Below, piece after piece: positions 1-7,998 of a stretch of 13,219 nucleotides of DNA. Source of the DNA: JADJPL01 sp041183125 (GTDB lineage: Bacteria; Bacteroidota; Bacteroidia; Chitinophagales; Saprospiraceae); contig JBEGMH010000286.1 in NCBI GenBank assembly GCA_041183125.1, positions 1 to 13,219 on the forward strand. The letters run 5' to 3'. The notes beneath the pieces were generated by a model. The model was not told the DNA's origin, did no database searches, and saw only the letters and a list, made by a program, of their open reading frames with translations. Both the position numbers and the translations under genes were made by a program. Position 1 is the stretch's first letter; every line of letters begins with the position of its first letter.

Positions 1-1002
1 GTTCAGGTTGGCCAGGGGTTTCCATCCTTTTTGTAGGCCGTCGGCCCTCGTCAGCCAGTATCGGCGCACGCTGTTGTTGGTCACGCTGAAATAGCCGACA
101 ACCTTTTCCTGTGGGTTTTTCTGGTTGCTGACGTTGCCTGTCAGCAGGGCGGCAGGGGTATCGGCCAGGCCACCGGTAGATTCGGCCTGCGAGCGCAAGA
201 CCTCCAGAAAAGCGAAATACGAAGGGGTCAGGCTGCTCTGTTTGACTTCTATCAGGCAGGGTCGGTTGAAGTTGAAGGGAACATAGCCCACGGATTTCCG
301 TATGAGCTGCTTTCCGTCTATGTAGAGGTCAGAGACCGCGTTGTTCGGGGAGAAACGTATAATATCGTAACAGGCGGTGGCACAAAAGTTGTCGCGGGTG
401 ATCTTTACCCCCGGGGTTCCGTAGAGATCCTCCCCGCATTGCTCGGGGTTCCGGCCCTCGCGGTAGCAGAACTGGCAGTATTCCTGCTTCTCCCACTGGG
501 TGATTAGCCATCGGTAGTAGTTCTTCTTTGCGGGGTCGTCCTGCATGTCTATGAAAATCTCATAAGCGTTTTCAGCTTCCCCATTTGGGTTGAGCACGCC
601 GTACACTTGGTTTAAGGAAGCCGTATCGGGCAGGATTTCTGGGGTGGAGAGATAATCTTTCCCATCTACGCAAAACCGCAGTTGGTACGATCGGCCCACC
701 CGGAAAACGTCGTTCCGCGTCAGGTAGTAATACCCCTCACCCCCCTCCCGGAACGGAACGCTCTCCCGATTGTCCAGGAGAAGCTCCATCTCCGCACCTT
801 TCAAGGGCACGGGTTTGGCGTACAGGGTACTCGACAGGCTGAGCTGTACCGCCAGGTCGCTGCTGTCGGCAAGCGCATGGTAGTTCAGGATGCCATCTAC
901 GACCAGGAAATCTGCTTGTTTGGGCCGCCCGACTTCCAGCTCTTCGATACATCCCGGGCAACCGAGCAGGGCGGCGGCAAGTAAAAGAAAAAAAGGTTTC
1001 AT
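1..1002 (-). CDS. DUF4249 family outer-membrane-associated lipoprotein (3' end beyond window)
   Basis: Reverse-strand reading from the ATG at 1002 is open to the left edge, giving 334 residues without a stop. The N-terminus (MKPFFLLLAAALLGC) is a lipoprotein signal with lipobox LLGC and modified Cys15. The body has features I associate with the Bacteroidota DUF4249 family: an early VVDGILN segment at about 34-40, a cysteine-rich middle (C176, C179, C189, C207, C211), and a late GYFSVTNNSVRRYWLTR segment at about 303-319, near the end of the family domain. Only the last few to few tens of residues should be missing. Members are usually surface or periplasmic lipoproteins encoded beside TonB-dependent receptors with unknown ligands. 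No receptor lies upstream here, because the 5' neighbour is a divergent hydrolase; a partner could lie beyond the left edge. Family assignment is fairly sure; specific function is unknown. Confidence 0.8.
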   Translation of the reverse strand, partial: MKPFFLLLAAALLGCPGCIEELEVGRPKQADFLVVDGILNYHALADSSDLAVQLSLSSTLYAKPVPLKGAEMELLLDNRESVPFREGGEGYYYLTRNDVFRVGRSYQLRFCVDGKDYLSTPEILPDTASLNQVYGVLNPNGEAENAYEIFIDMQDDPAKKNYYRWLITQWEKQEYCQFCYREGRNPEQCGEDLYGTPGVKITRDNFCATACYDIIRFSPNNAVSDLYIDGKQLIRKSVGYVPFNFNRPCLIEVKQSSLTPSYFAFLEVLRSQAESTGGLADTPAALLTGNVSNQKNPQEKVVGYFSVTNNSVRRYWLTRADGLQKGWKPLANLN

Positions 1003-1300
1003 ACTCCCCGATAAAGCGGATACCCCGTTCCCATTTTGCTTCCTACAGCTCGTTTGGGATTTTTGGGGAGCTAAAAAAAATTTCGTCATCTGTCTAAGAT
1101 TCAAACAAAAAGGCAAAGGACGGACAAAGATGCCCCTATCTTGTCCTCTTAGAATACTCCAAAAGTGCTCTTGGTAGAAAGGGAAAGGCAGGCTATAAAT
1201 GTAATTATTTTTGAACTGATTTGTTTTTTATTCTGTTAATGTGGGAAATAAAAATACCTCTTTAAACGCATGTATTTCTTTTTAAAATAATATTTCTTTT
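1003..1300. other. Divergent intergenic region (298 bp), AT-rich, no gene seen
   Basis: This gap separates two divergent secreted-protein genes. The right half is very AT-rich. A TAnnTTTG-like element (TATTTTTG, 1206-1213, +) is the only passable -7 box for the rightward gene, and it would leave a leader of roughly 80 nt. Just before the rightward start a 10-nt direct repeat (TATTTCTTTT) occurs at 1273-1282 and 1291-1300. On the minus strand the run GGGGAG (1009-1004) lies one base before the lipoprotein ATG and is complementary to CTCCCC (1070-1065) farther upstream. No convincing small gene or RNA is visible. Confidence 0.5.
1206..1213 (+). promoter_or_regulatory. Possible Bacteroidota -7 element for the secreted hydrolase
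   Basis: The octamer TATTTTTG matches the Bacteroidota primary-sigma -7 consensus TAnnTTTG. No TTG or TTTG lies at the expected 17-23 nt upstream, and the start codon is 87 nt downstream. In such an AT-rich gap a chance match is quite possible, so this is only a candidate. Confidence 0.25.
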
Positions 1301-2743
1301 ATGAAAAAAATATACAATTTTATTTTGCATTTATTGTTTTTAACAGCGTTGGTTCCCCATGGGCAGGCACAGGATCTGGTCTCTGCGACCTTAGTCAGGG
1401 GGTTTAGCGCTGCGGAAGTAGGGGCTTCCCTGCCCGTTCCGGGTTTGGCCAAGTACGATGTACGGGCGTATCGTTTGCGGTACACGACCACCGGGGTAAA
1501 AGGGCAGCGGGACACCGCGTCGGGGCTGGTGGTATATCCGGTCCAAAAGAACACCGCCTGGCCTATGCTGGTCTATCAGCACGGTACTGCCTCTTCGCGG
1601 GAAGCCGTGCCGTCCCGCATGAGCGCGGAAGCGACGGTAGGCTTGATCGCCGCCTCCCTGGGCTACGTCGCCGTGCTGCCCGACTACCTGGGGCTTGGCG
1701 ATTCCAAGGGCTTCCACCCCTACGTCCATGCCAAAACGCAGGCTTCAGCGGGGGTGGACTTGATGTTAGCCACGCAGAAGTTCACAGCAAACGAGCAAGT
1801 AGGCCTCAACAGCCAGGTTTTTGTGACGGGCTATTCACAGGGCGGGCATGCGTCTATGTCGCTGCACCGCGCCCTGGAAACCGAGAAGAGCAGTACCTTC
1901 CGCGTCACGGCAGCAGCCCACTTGTCAGGCCCATACAGTATTTCCGGGGACACGCGGGGCAGGCTGCTCAGCGAGCAAGAGTATTTCACGCCCGGATATG
2001 CCTTGTACACCGTACTTTCCTACAATATGGCCTACAACCTGTACCCCAATCTGAACCAGTTCATCCGGGCACCTTACCTGCAAGTAGCGGAAGACTTTTT
2101 CACGGGCAAAGAAAGCCGACTGGACACAGTCCACCTCCGCTTGTCGCGCCTTTTGGTACAAGAAAAAGGCAAGGTAATTCCCCGGTACATCTTCCAGGAC
2201 AGCCTGCTCAGTGCGATTGCGAACCAGCCCAACCATCCCGTGAACGTGGCCCTGCGCGACAACGACGTGTACAACTGGGGCCCTAAAGCCCCCACCCGTT
2301 TGTTCTACTGCAAAGCCGATGAACAGGTCATCTATACGAACAGCCTCCTGGCCGATTCCGTGATGAAAGCCCGGGGCGCCGTGAATGTGGGCGCAGTAGA
2401 CGCGGGCAGCACCCTCAACCACGGGCAGTGCTTCCAACCGGCGATGTTGTCGGCTATTTTCTTCTTCAGCCAGTTCCAGGAAATCAAAACCGACACAAGG
2501 GATGAAGCATTCGCCCTCCCGATCCGCATGTACCCAAACCCCGCCTCCGGCAGCGTGGCGTTGGAACAGATCCCCCCGGGTAGCCAGGTAGCGCTGATGG
2601 ACATTTCCGGGCGCTTGCTGCACCTCGTACAAGCTCAGGAAGACCCACTCCATATCCCTCTGGACGGTCTCCAGACAGGCCTTTACCTCCTGCGGGTCCG
2701 TTCTAACAACAGCACCTGGACCGGCAAGCTGAGCGTCAGATAA
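1301..2743 (+). CDS. Secreted alpha/beta hydrolase (secretory-lipase-like) with T9SS type A sorting domain
   Basis: The 480-residue product begins with a Sec signal peptide (MKKIYNFILHLLFLTALVPHGQA, likely cut before Q24). The hydrolase domain spans about 30-395. It has the nucleophile elbow GYSQGG with Ser179, a plausible acid Asp340 (in CKADEQV) and His374 (in TLNHGQC), and the segment LPDYLGLGDS (126-135), typical of lipase/esterase-like members. Cys337 and Cys377 flank the acid and His and might form a disulfide. Residues 406-480, beginning IRMYPNPASG and containing DISGRLL and LQTGLYLLRV, form a classic Por secretion tail. The enzyme should therefore cross the outer membrane by the type IX system and be released or surface-anchored. 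Substrate cannot be read from sequence; a lipid or ester is the family expectation. The 3' end overlaps the convergent amidohydrolase by 8 nt. Confidence 0.88.
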   Translation: MKKIYNFILHLLFLTALVPHGQAQDLVSATLVRGFSAAEVGASLPVPGLAKYDVRAYRLRYTTTGVKGQRDTASGLVVYPVQKNTAWPMLVYQHGTASSREAVPSRMSAEATVGLIAASLGYVAVLPDYLGLGDSKGFHPYVHAKTQASAGVDLMLATQKFTANEQVGLNSQVFVTGYSQGGHASMSLHRALETEKSSTFRVTAAAHLSGPYSISGDTRGRLLSEQEYFTPGYALYTVLSYNMAYNLYPNLNQFIRAPYLQVAEDFFTGKESRLDTVHLRLSRLLVQEKGKVIPRYIFQDSLLSAIANQPNHPVNVALRDNDVYNWGPKAPTRLFYCKADEQVIYTNSLLADSVMKARGAVNVGAVDAGSTLNHGQCFQPAMLSAIFFFSQFQEIKTDTRDEAFALPIRMYPNPASGSVALEQIPPGSQVALMDISGRLLHLVQAQEDPLHIPLDGLQTGLYLLRVRSNNSTWTGKLSVR

Positions 2744-3911
2744 GACGGCGGACCTGGGTAGAGGCGTCCAGCCGGAAATCCGACTTTAGGTCGAGGAGTA
2801 AAAGCCCCGGCGTTTTGCCGGTTTCGATACTGCCCAGGTCTGCCTCAAACCCCAACGCTTCGGCCCCGTTGAGGGTAGCCCAGCGCAAAACCGTGTGAAA
2901 AGGCACGTAAGATTGATAGCGGAGAATGGTTTTCATCTCCTCTAATATGGAAAGCTGCCAGTTGGAGGTCAGGCTGTCGGTGCCAATCGTCACTTTCGCC
3001 CCAGTGTCCATGAAAACCTGGTAGTTGGGCAGCCTGTTTTCAATGTACAGATTGGCATTGGGACAGGTAGCCCAATACACCTGAGGGTTCCAGCGCTGTG
3101 CCGCTTCGATGTCCTCCCGAGAAGTCAGGGTGTTGTGCACGAACAACGCCCGGGTATCCGGCCGGAGGTGTTCCAGGGTGTAAAAAATAGAATTTTCCCC
3201 CCTCGGCGCAAAATGGTCCAGGCTAAAGCCAAACTGCTCCAGGAAAGTCTTGAAGCCGCCTGTCTTGTACTGGAACAGCTCGTTCTCATGCGGGGTCTCC
3301 TGGTTATGTATGCTGACCGTAACCCCGCGCTCATTGGCTTGGTTAATGCGCCGGAATAAATTGGGCGAAACCGTGTAAGGCGCATGTGGCACACAACTTT
3401 TCCGGTTGCCGTTGCCCGAGCTTTGCGCCTGAAAAACATCGTAGTACCGCTCAAAAGTAGAGTCTGCCAGGTGGTCCTGCAGGAAATCGAACATTTCGAC
3501 AAAGGTGTAGTAGCGCAGTGGGCTCTTTTCCTTGCAGACAGCCGTATCGGCTTTGTTGGAGATATCCCCGACGGCTACGATACCGCCCTCGTACATTTCC
3601 CGGTCTGCCCGCTCGATAGCATCCAGGATCTCCTCCATGGCAATTTCCCGCATAGAAACGACGCTGTGCAAAAAAGGCAGGAGGGTCGTGCCGGTATGCA
3701 CCCGGCCTTTCATGTGCGATAGCTCCAAATGGCAGTGCGTGTTGACGAAGCCGGGCACGATGGCCCCCCGATAGATTTCAATCCCCGCCGGGTCATAGCC
3801 CCTTCGGTGCCCTATTTCCAGGATTTTCCCATTGTCGTCGCATACGACAACCCCCTCGGGGATGGGTTCGGCAGCTATAGGGCAGATATAGTCGGCGCTA
3901 ATTTTACGCAT
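2736..3911 (-). CDS. Metal-dependent amidohydrolase (cytosine/aminofutalosine deaminase-like branch)
   Basis: The 391-residue protein has the complete metal-site series of the TIM-barrel amidohydrolase superfamily: H59-x-H61 in VNTHCHLELSH, H202 with proton-shuttle E205 (IHNQET), H259 (FVHNT) and D312 (IGTDS). It also has the N- and C-terminal beta-sandwich strands typical of the family (PIPEGVVVCDDNGKI and ETGKTPGLLLLDL). The set HxH / HxxE / H / D fits the deaminase branch that includes cytosine, guanine, S-adenosylhomocysteine and aminodeoxyfutalosine deaminases. The last would link it to futalosine-route menaquinone synthesis, but no other mqn gene is here, so the substrate remains open. 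No signal peptide is present, so it is cytoplasmic. It follows the DUF1015 gene after 29 nt, very likely in one operon, and its stop overlaps the end of the convergent hydrolase. Confidence 0.83.
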   Translation of the reverse strand: MRKISADYICPIAAEPIPEGVVVCDDNGKILEIGHRRGYDPAGIEIYRGAIVPGFVNTHCHLELSHMKGRVHTGTTLLPFLHSVVSMREIAMEEILDAIERADREMYEGGIVAVGDISNKADTAVCKEKSPLRYYTFVEMFDFLQDHLADSTFERYYDVFQAQSSGNGNRKSCVPHAPYTVSPNLFRRINQANERGVTVSIHNQETPHENELFQYKTGGFKTFLEQFGFSLDHFAPRGENSIFYTLEHLRPDTRALFVHNTLTSREDIEAAQRWNPQVYWATCPNANLYIENRLPNYQVFMDTGAKVTIGTDSLTSNWQLSILEEMKTILRYQSYVPFHTVLRWATLNGAEALGFEADLGSIETGKTPGLLLLDLKSDFRLDASTQVRRLI

Positions 3912-3940
3912 AGTGTGTTGTTTTCAGTAGATGTGACTTA

Positions 3941-5020
3941 CTACCAGGGACAGACGAGCAGGCCGTTTTTCATACGGGGTTCGAACCAGGTGGACTTGGG
4001 TGGGAACACCATGCCCCGCGCTGCAATCTCCAGGAAGCGCTGTATGGAAAGGGGGCTGATACAAAAGGCCGCCCGGCCTGTGCGCTCGTTTGTTTTATCC
4101 CGAAGGGCATCTATCCCGGCCGGGTTCTCGACATAAGAGATGCGCGGTTCTTCGCGGATATTTGTAATACCTAATATATCCCTGAAAACCAGCTCATTGA
4201 GAAGTTGTGCATCCGAAACCCATGGATTGTTACCCCATGCAGGCTTCCATTGGAGTTGATACCAGGCATGGTCTAAAAAGAGCAACATCTCCCGCTCCTG
4301 AACCGGCATCTCCACCTCTTTACAAGGCTGTATGGTGCAACGGGAGGAGAGCGCCTCCAAAAATGCAGGGCCGGACAACCCGTCGAGGTCTATAATCCGA
4401 TGGAAGCCATGGATCTCCAATTCGTCCGGGCCGAAAAAAGCACACATCAGACGGCTAAACGGTTTTTGCGGGTGCTGCTGGTGCAGCGCTGCCGCTGCCG
4501 CGCAACGGTGATGGCCGTCGGCGATAAAGGCCATCGGCATCTCTTCCCTGAACAAGCGCTGCAAAAGGGCTATCTGCCCGGGGTCTTCCACTGCAAACAG
4601 CCGGTGCGCCACGGGCTCCGCCCGCTGGGCAATTTCCAGGGTAGGCGGCTGCAAGGTTATTTCCCGAACCCATCCCCTGATCCGGTCGGATGGGAAGTAG
4701 GTGGCCAATACCGGTTTCGTAATCGCCTGCTGGCTAATAAACAGGGTTTCCTGTACTGCTTCTTTTTCCGAAATAGTGCTCTCGTGGATTTTGAGACGCC
4801 CTTCCAGGTAATCCCGGATGTCGAGAGCAGCTACGATGCCCCGGAAGCGGTGCAAGGGCGTGACCATTTCATACCCGAAAACAGCGGGGACTTCCCGCCG
4901 TTTGAAGTATCCTTCCGACAGCAACCGCGGATAGTCGTCCTTGCAATTTTTGAAAAATGCATCCGGGTCCCGAATGTTTCCGTCGCAGGGCAAAAGAGCC
5001 TGGAAAGGATGAATCTGCAT
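3941..5020 (-). CDS. DUF1015 family protein
   Basis: The 359-residue cytoplasmic protein carries the recognisable DUF1015 signatures: KIHESTI at 77-83, FIADGHHR at 165-172, and the near C-terminal FPPKSTWFEPRMKNGLLV. The usual continuation DGHHRYE is altered here, with Cys173 followed by alanines. Family members I know are often somewhat longer (about 400 residues), so this is on the short side. The conserved His-rich motif suggests catalysis or metal binding, but I know of no assigned reaction. In this window it is the first gene of an operon with an amidohydrolase 29 nt downstream. A TATTTTTG -7 box ends 34 nt upstream of the ATG and supports this start. It is divergent from metG. Confidence 0.85.
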   Translation of the reverse strand: MQIHPFQALLPCDGNIRDPDAFFKNCKDDYPRLLSEGYFKRREVPAVFGYEMVTPLHRFRGIVAALDIRDYLEGRLKIHESTISEKEAVQETLFISQQAITKPVLATYFPSDRIRGWVREITLQPPTLEIAQRAEPVAHRLFAVEDPGQIALLQRLFREEMPMAFIADGHHRCAAAAALHQQHPQKPFSRLMCAFFGPDELEIHGFHRIIDLDGLSGPAFLEALSSRCTIQPCKEVEMPVQEREMLLFLDHAWYQLQWKPAWGNNPWVSDAQLLNELVFRDILGITNIREEPRISYVENPAGIDALRDKTNERTGRAAFCISPLSIQRFLEIAARGMVFPPKSTWFEPRMKNGLLVCPW

Positions 5021-5054
5021 AGCGATAAAGCGTTTGACGAGACTGTCTCGGCTG

Positions 5055-5062
5055 CAAAAATA
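5055..5062 (-). promoter_or_regulatory. Candidate -7 element for the DUF1015-amidohydrolase operon
   Basis: Reading leftward, 5062 to 5055 is TATTTTTG, a full match to TAnnTTTG, with 34 nt between it and the DUF1015 start codon at 5020. No clear TTG stands at the usual -33 spacing, so the assignment rests on the -7 box and its position. Confidence 0.4.
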
Positions 5063-5187
5063 CCCTTTTTTGGGTTGCTTTTACACGTTTTTAAAGCTCG
5101 CCCCAGGGTAAAACCCACTCTTTTCACCACTTCACCGACCCCTTACAACAAGTCTGCCAAAACCGTGCATCCTTGCACAAAATCCCT

Positions 5188-5195
5188 TATCTTCG
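5188..5195 (+). promoter_or_regulatory. Candidate -7 element for metG
   Basis: TATCTTCG differs by one base from the Bacteroidota TAnnTTTG consensus and lies 24 nt before the metG ATG, a distance similar to the other candidate promoters in this window. The -33 element is not evident. The box overlaps the left arm of the inverted repeat at 5192-5218. Confidence 0.4.
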
Positions 5196-5218
5196 CGTTT
5201 TTGAACGCAAAAAGCGAA
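5192..5218 (+). repeat. Bulged inverted repeat immediately before the metG start codon
   Basis: Left arm TTCGC (5192-5196), one unpaired G (5197), then TTTTT (5198-5202) can pair with AAAAA (5209-5213) and GCGAA (5214-5218) around the hexanucleotide GAACGC. This gives ten base pairs with one bulge, ending one base before the ATG at 5220. An alternative shorter pairing, GCGTT (5195-5199) with AACGC (5204-5208), is mutually exclusive with it. It could be an operator overlapping the core promoter, a leader hairpin controlling initiation, or chance; the AT-rich inner half makes the RNA stem only moderately stable. Confidence 0.5.
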
Positions 5219-5219
5219 C

Positions 5220-7346
5220 ATGGGAAAGAAATATATGATCACTTCGGCCTTGCCGTATGCCAATGGTGCCCTGCACCTTGGCCATCTGGCGGGCGCATAC
5301 TTGCCCGCGGATATTTACGTGCGCTACCTGCGTCTGATGGGGCGCGACGTACTCTGGGTATGCGGTTCCGATGAGCATGGCGCAGCCATCACCATCCGCG
5401 CCAAAAAAGAAGGTGTAAGCCCGCAGGAGATCATTGACAAGTACCACGCCCTGAACAAAGAGACCTTCGCACGCCTGGGCATCTCTTTCGACTACTACCA
5501 CCGGACCAGTGCTGCCCTGCACCATGAAACCGCACAGGGGTTCTTCACCAAACTGCACCAGCAGGGCGACCAGTTTGAAGAGCGCACGATCGAGCAGTAC
5601 TACGACGAGGACTACCAACAGTTCCTGGCCGACCGGTATATCGTCGGTACCTGCCCAAAGTGCGGCCACACCGAAGCATTTGGCGATCAGTGCGAACAGT
5701 GCGGAACCGCCCTGTCGCCCCTGGAACTCGTCGCCCCGCGCTCTACGCTCAGCGGCAAAGCCCCGGTGCTCCGACCGACCAAGCACTGGTACTTCCGGCT
5801 CGAAAAACACGCCGACTGGCTCCGCGATTGGATTGAAAACGGACGACTCGACGGCAAGTACCACCATGACCCCGAAGCCTGGAAACGCCATGTGGTAGGA
5901 CAGTGCCTCTCCTGGCTCGACGCCGGCCTGCAGCCCCGCGCCATTACCCGCGACCTGGACTGGGGCATCCCCGTGCCGCTCCCCGAGGAGGAAGCAAAGG
6001 GCAAAGTACTGTACGTGTGGTTCGATGCCCCGATCGGGTACATTTCTTCGACCCGTCAGTGGGCGCTGGAAAATGGGGCAGACTGGGAAAGCTACTGGAA
6101 GGGCGATGACGTGGAACTCATCCACTTTATCGGCAAAGACAACATCGTGTTTCACTGCATCGTTTTCCCGGCTATGCTCAAGGCACACGGTGGGTATGCC
6201 CTGCCCAAAAACGTACCCGCCAACCAGTTCCTCAATTTTGAAGGGCAAAAGTTCTCCAAATCGCGGGGCTGGGGCATCGAACAGCACGATTACCTCGAAG
6301 AGTTTGCCCATTTTCCCAACAAAGAAGATGCCCTGCGCTACGCCCTCATCCGCAACATGCCGGAAAACAGGGACGCTGACTTCCGATGGGATGAGTTTTG
6401 CGACTTCCACGACAAGGAATTAGCGGATAACCTGGGCAATTTTGTGAACCGGGTGATCGTGCTCACGGAAAAATATTTCAACGGCGTCGTCCCGGAAGCC
6501 CCCGAAGGCTTGGCTTACCTGCTGAAGCCTGCCGCTGCCCTGGCACAACGCATGACGGAGGAGCTGGAAGCCTTTAGTTTCAAAGCTGCCAGCCTCACTT
6601 TGATGGAACTATCGTCTTTTGGGAATACTTATTTACAGGATGCTGCCCCCTGGGCTTTGTTCAAAGAAGACCCCCAAGACCCCCGGATTCGGGAGACCAT
6701 GGTAGTATGCCTGCAAATCGTGCGCCTGATCAGCGTCTTGTGCGAGCCGTTCATCCCGTTTACGGCACCCCGCATCTGCGCACTGCTCGGCACCCGGCCC
6801 CCCGTAAGAGGAGCGTTGGCAGAAATCCTGGATGCCTTGTCCCGTGGGGAAAGTACCTTGCCCGCAGGGACCCGCATCGGTCAGGCGGAGGTCCTGTTCC
6901 CCAAAATTTACGACCGGAAAGACAACAGCCGCCTGGAAATTATCGAACGCCAAAAAGCAAAGCTCAACGCAATTATGGAACAAGACAAAGGAAGCACTGC
7001 CGAACGGCCAGCGTTCAAAGAAGCCGTTTCGTACGACGACTTTGCAAAACTCGACCTGCGCACGGGAACCATCCTGGAGGCCGAGGCCGTACCCAAAGCA
7101 GATAAACTCCTTAAACTGCTTGTTGACCTGGGGTCTGAACAAAGGACGATCGTATCCGGTATCGCGCAGCACTTCGATCCGGCCAAAATCATCGGGCAGC
7201 AAGTAGTGATTGTAGCCAACCTGGCCCCGCGCACCCTGAGGGGCATCGTATCACAGGGCATGATCCTGACCGCAGAAAACGAAAAAGGAGAGCTGATGTT
7301 CGTATGCCCAGCTACTTCGTTTGGGAACGGCTGGACAGTAAAATAA
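5220..7346 (+). CDS. metG: Methionyl-tRNA synthetase
   Basis: The 708-residue protein charges tRNA-Met with methionine in the cytoplasm, for both initiation and elongation. It contains the class I HIGH motif as HLGH (19-22), a zinc knuckle in the connective domain (C145, C148, C158, C161), and the KMSKS loop as KFSKS (344-348). A helical anticodon-binding domain spans about 390-560, including the typical AAPWALFK stretch (475-482). A C-terminal OB-fold tRNA-binding domain (about 605-708, DFAKLDLRTGTI onward) resembles the E. coli dimerisation/Trbp111 module. The length is normal for a full bacterial enzyme with this appendage. The ATG is supported by the HIGH motif lying 18 residues in. An inverted repeat and a weak -7 box precede it. 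The stop lies 7 nt from the stop of the convergent membrane-protein gene. Confidence 0.98.
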   Translation: MGKKYMITSALPYANGALHLGHLAGAYLPADIYVRYLRLMGRDVLWVCGSDEHGAAITIRAKKEGVSPQEIIDKYHALNKETFARLGISFDYYHRTSAALHHETAQGFFTKLHQQGDQFEERTIEQYYDEDYQQFLADRYIVGTCPKCGHTEAFGDQCEQCGTALSPLELVAPRSTLSGKAPVLRPTKHWYFRLEKHADWLRDWIENGRLDGKYHHDPEAWKRHVVGQCLSWLDAGLQPRAITRDLDWGIPVPLPEEEAKGKVLYVWFDAPIGYISSTRQWALENGADWESYWKGDDVELIHFIGKDNIVFHCIVFPAMLKAHGGYALPKNVPANQFLNFEGQKFSKSRGWGIEQHDYLEEFAHFPNKEDALRYALIRNMPENRDADFRWDEFCDFHDKELADNLGNFVNRVIVLTEKYFNGVVPEAPEGLAYLLKPAAALAQRMTEELEAFSFKAASLTLMELSSFGNTYLQDAAPWALFKEDPQDPRIRETMVVCLQIVRLISVLCEPFIPFTAPRICALLGTRPPVRGALAEILDALSRGESTLPAGTRIGQAEVLFPKIYDRKDNSRLEIIERQKAKLNAIMEQDKGSTAERPAFKEAVSYDDFAKLDLRTGTILEAEAVPKADKLLKLLVDLGSEQRTIVSGIAQHFDPAKIIGQQVVIVANLAPRTLRGIVSQGMILTAENEKGELMFVCPATSFGNGWTVK

Positions 7347-7353
7347 GGGAGCC

Positions 7354-7971
7354 TTAACGCACGGGGGGCCGGCGGCGCTTGCCGCCCGGCTTGATGGGCA
7401 TTTGGCCTCCCTTGAAGGTCCCCATGCGGGTCGCAGCCTTGATTTGTCCTTGTTGTTGGAAAGCTTTTTCAACCTGTGCGATTTGCTCCTTGAGAGAGGG
7501 CTCCGTTACTTTGAGCTGCTTCAGGTTGCGGTAGTGTACTTCCGCCTGCTTCCAGCGGCTCTTGTTGATCTGCACGCTGGCCAACTGGATTTCGATCATA
7601 GCTTTCTCATTGTCGCTGGGCAGGTTCAGCGTCTGGGCTTTGAGCAACCAGGCTTCGCCCTCGTCGGTGTTCTTTTGGGCCATGGCCAAGGAGCCTTTGA
7701 TCAAATAGTAGTAAGCGCGGTTGGTCACATACAGCAAGCGGGGGCTGAGCGTGAGCTTCAGCCGCTTTTCAGCCGCGCCCAAATCGCCGCCCTGCATGAT
7801 CAGGGCGGTAGATTGTACCGTGCCTAACAGAAGATAGCCGATGAGCAATACCAAAAAGGCCAGAAAAAACGGAAAGGCATACCAAAAGCCAAAAGCAATC
7901 GTCAGGGCTATGCCAGCCAACAGGGAAAGGCCCATCAGGGCGAATCGCAGGTAAATATTTATCGAAAACAT
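7354..7971 (-). CDS. Small membrane protein with two transmembrane helices and a TPR-like tail
   Basis: I do not recognise a named gene. With the ATG at 7971 the product is 205 residues. It has two hydrophobic segments at about 8-28 and 31-50, then a soluble part (about 60-175) whose alternating amphipathic helices, with repeated alanine and aromatic positions (ALIMQGGDLGAAEKRL, LIKGSLAMAQKN, AWLLKAQTLNLP, RWKQAEVHYRNLKQL), look like tetratricopeptide-type helical repeats. The last 20 residues are basic and Gly/Pro-rich. It is likely an inner-membrane scaffold or assembly factor, which is inference. The frame stays open upstream to an ATG at 8103, but those 44 codons are AT-rich and would contain the TACCTTTG -7 element at 7998-7991, so the shorter start is preferred. 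Confidence 0.75.
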   Translation of the reverse strand: MFSINIYLRFALMGLSLLAGIALTIAFGFWYAFPFFLAFLVLLIGYLLLGTVQSTALIMQGGDLGAAEKRLKLTLSPRLLYVTNRAYYYLIKGSLAMAQKNTDEGEAWLLKAQTLNLPSDNEKAMIEIQLASVQINKSRWKQAEVHYRNLKQLKVTEPSLKEQIAQVEKAFQQQGQIKAATRMGTFKGGQMPIKPGGKRRRPPVR

Positions 7972-7990
7972 ATCCAGAGTTTGATGAGGG

Positions 7991-7998
7991 CAAAGGTA
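7991..7998 (-). promoter_or_regulatory. -7 element that decides the start of the membrane-TPR gene
   Basis: Read leftward from 7998 this is TACCTTTG, a full TAnnTTTG match, 19 nt before the ATG at 7971. Transcription from here would begin downstream of the alternative ATG at 8103, which argues against the longer protein. A -33 TTG is not clear. Confidence 0.45.

Noticed and set aside
682..984. 100-codon plus-strand frame in the left region
   Set aside because: The opposite strand encodes a continuous DUF4249 lipoprotein with lipobox through the same DNA.
1925..2653. 242-codon minus-strand frame inside the secreted hydrolase
   Set aside because: The plus-strand protein has catalytic triad, signal and T9SS tail; the antisense frame shows nothing recognisable.
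5054..5076. ACCC-TTTTTT-GGGT stem near the DUF1015 promoter
   Set aside because: Four pairs around a homopolymer run; it is too weak to claim as a terminator or operator.
4400..5374. 324-codon plus-strand frame across the DUF1015 gene and into metG
   Set aside because: It covers the DUF1015 motifs in antisense and crosses a divergent promoter region; no family features appear in its translation.
5187..6410. 407-codon open frame on the minus strand opposite metG
   Set aside because: It lies wholly antisense to a certain metG with its codons in register with GC-rich third positions, has no recognisable domain or signal, and is best explained as a shadow.
6633..7202. 189-codon minus-strand frame over the metG C-terminus
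   Set aside because: It is antisense to the conserved anticodon-binding and tRNA-binding domains, with no features of its own.
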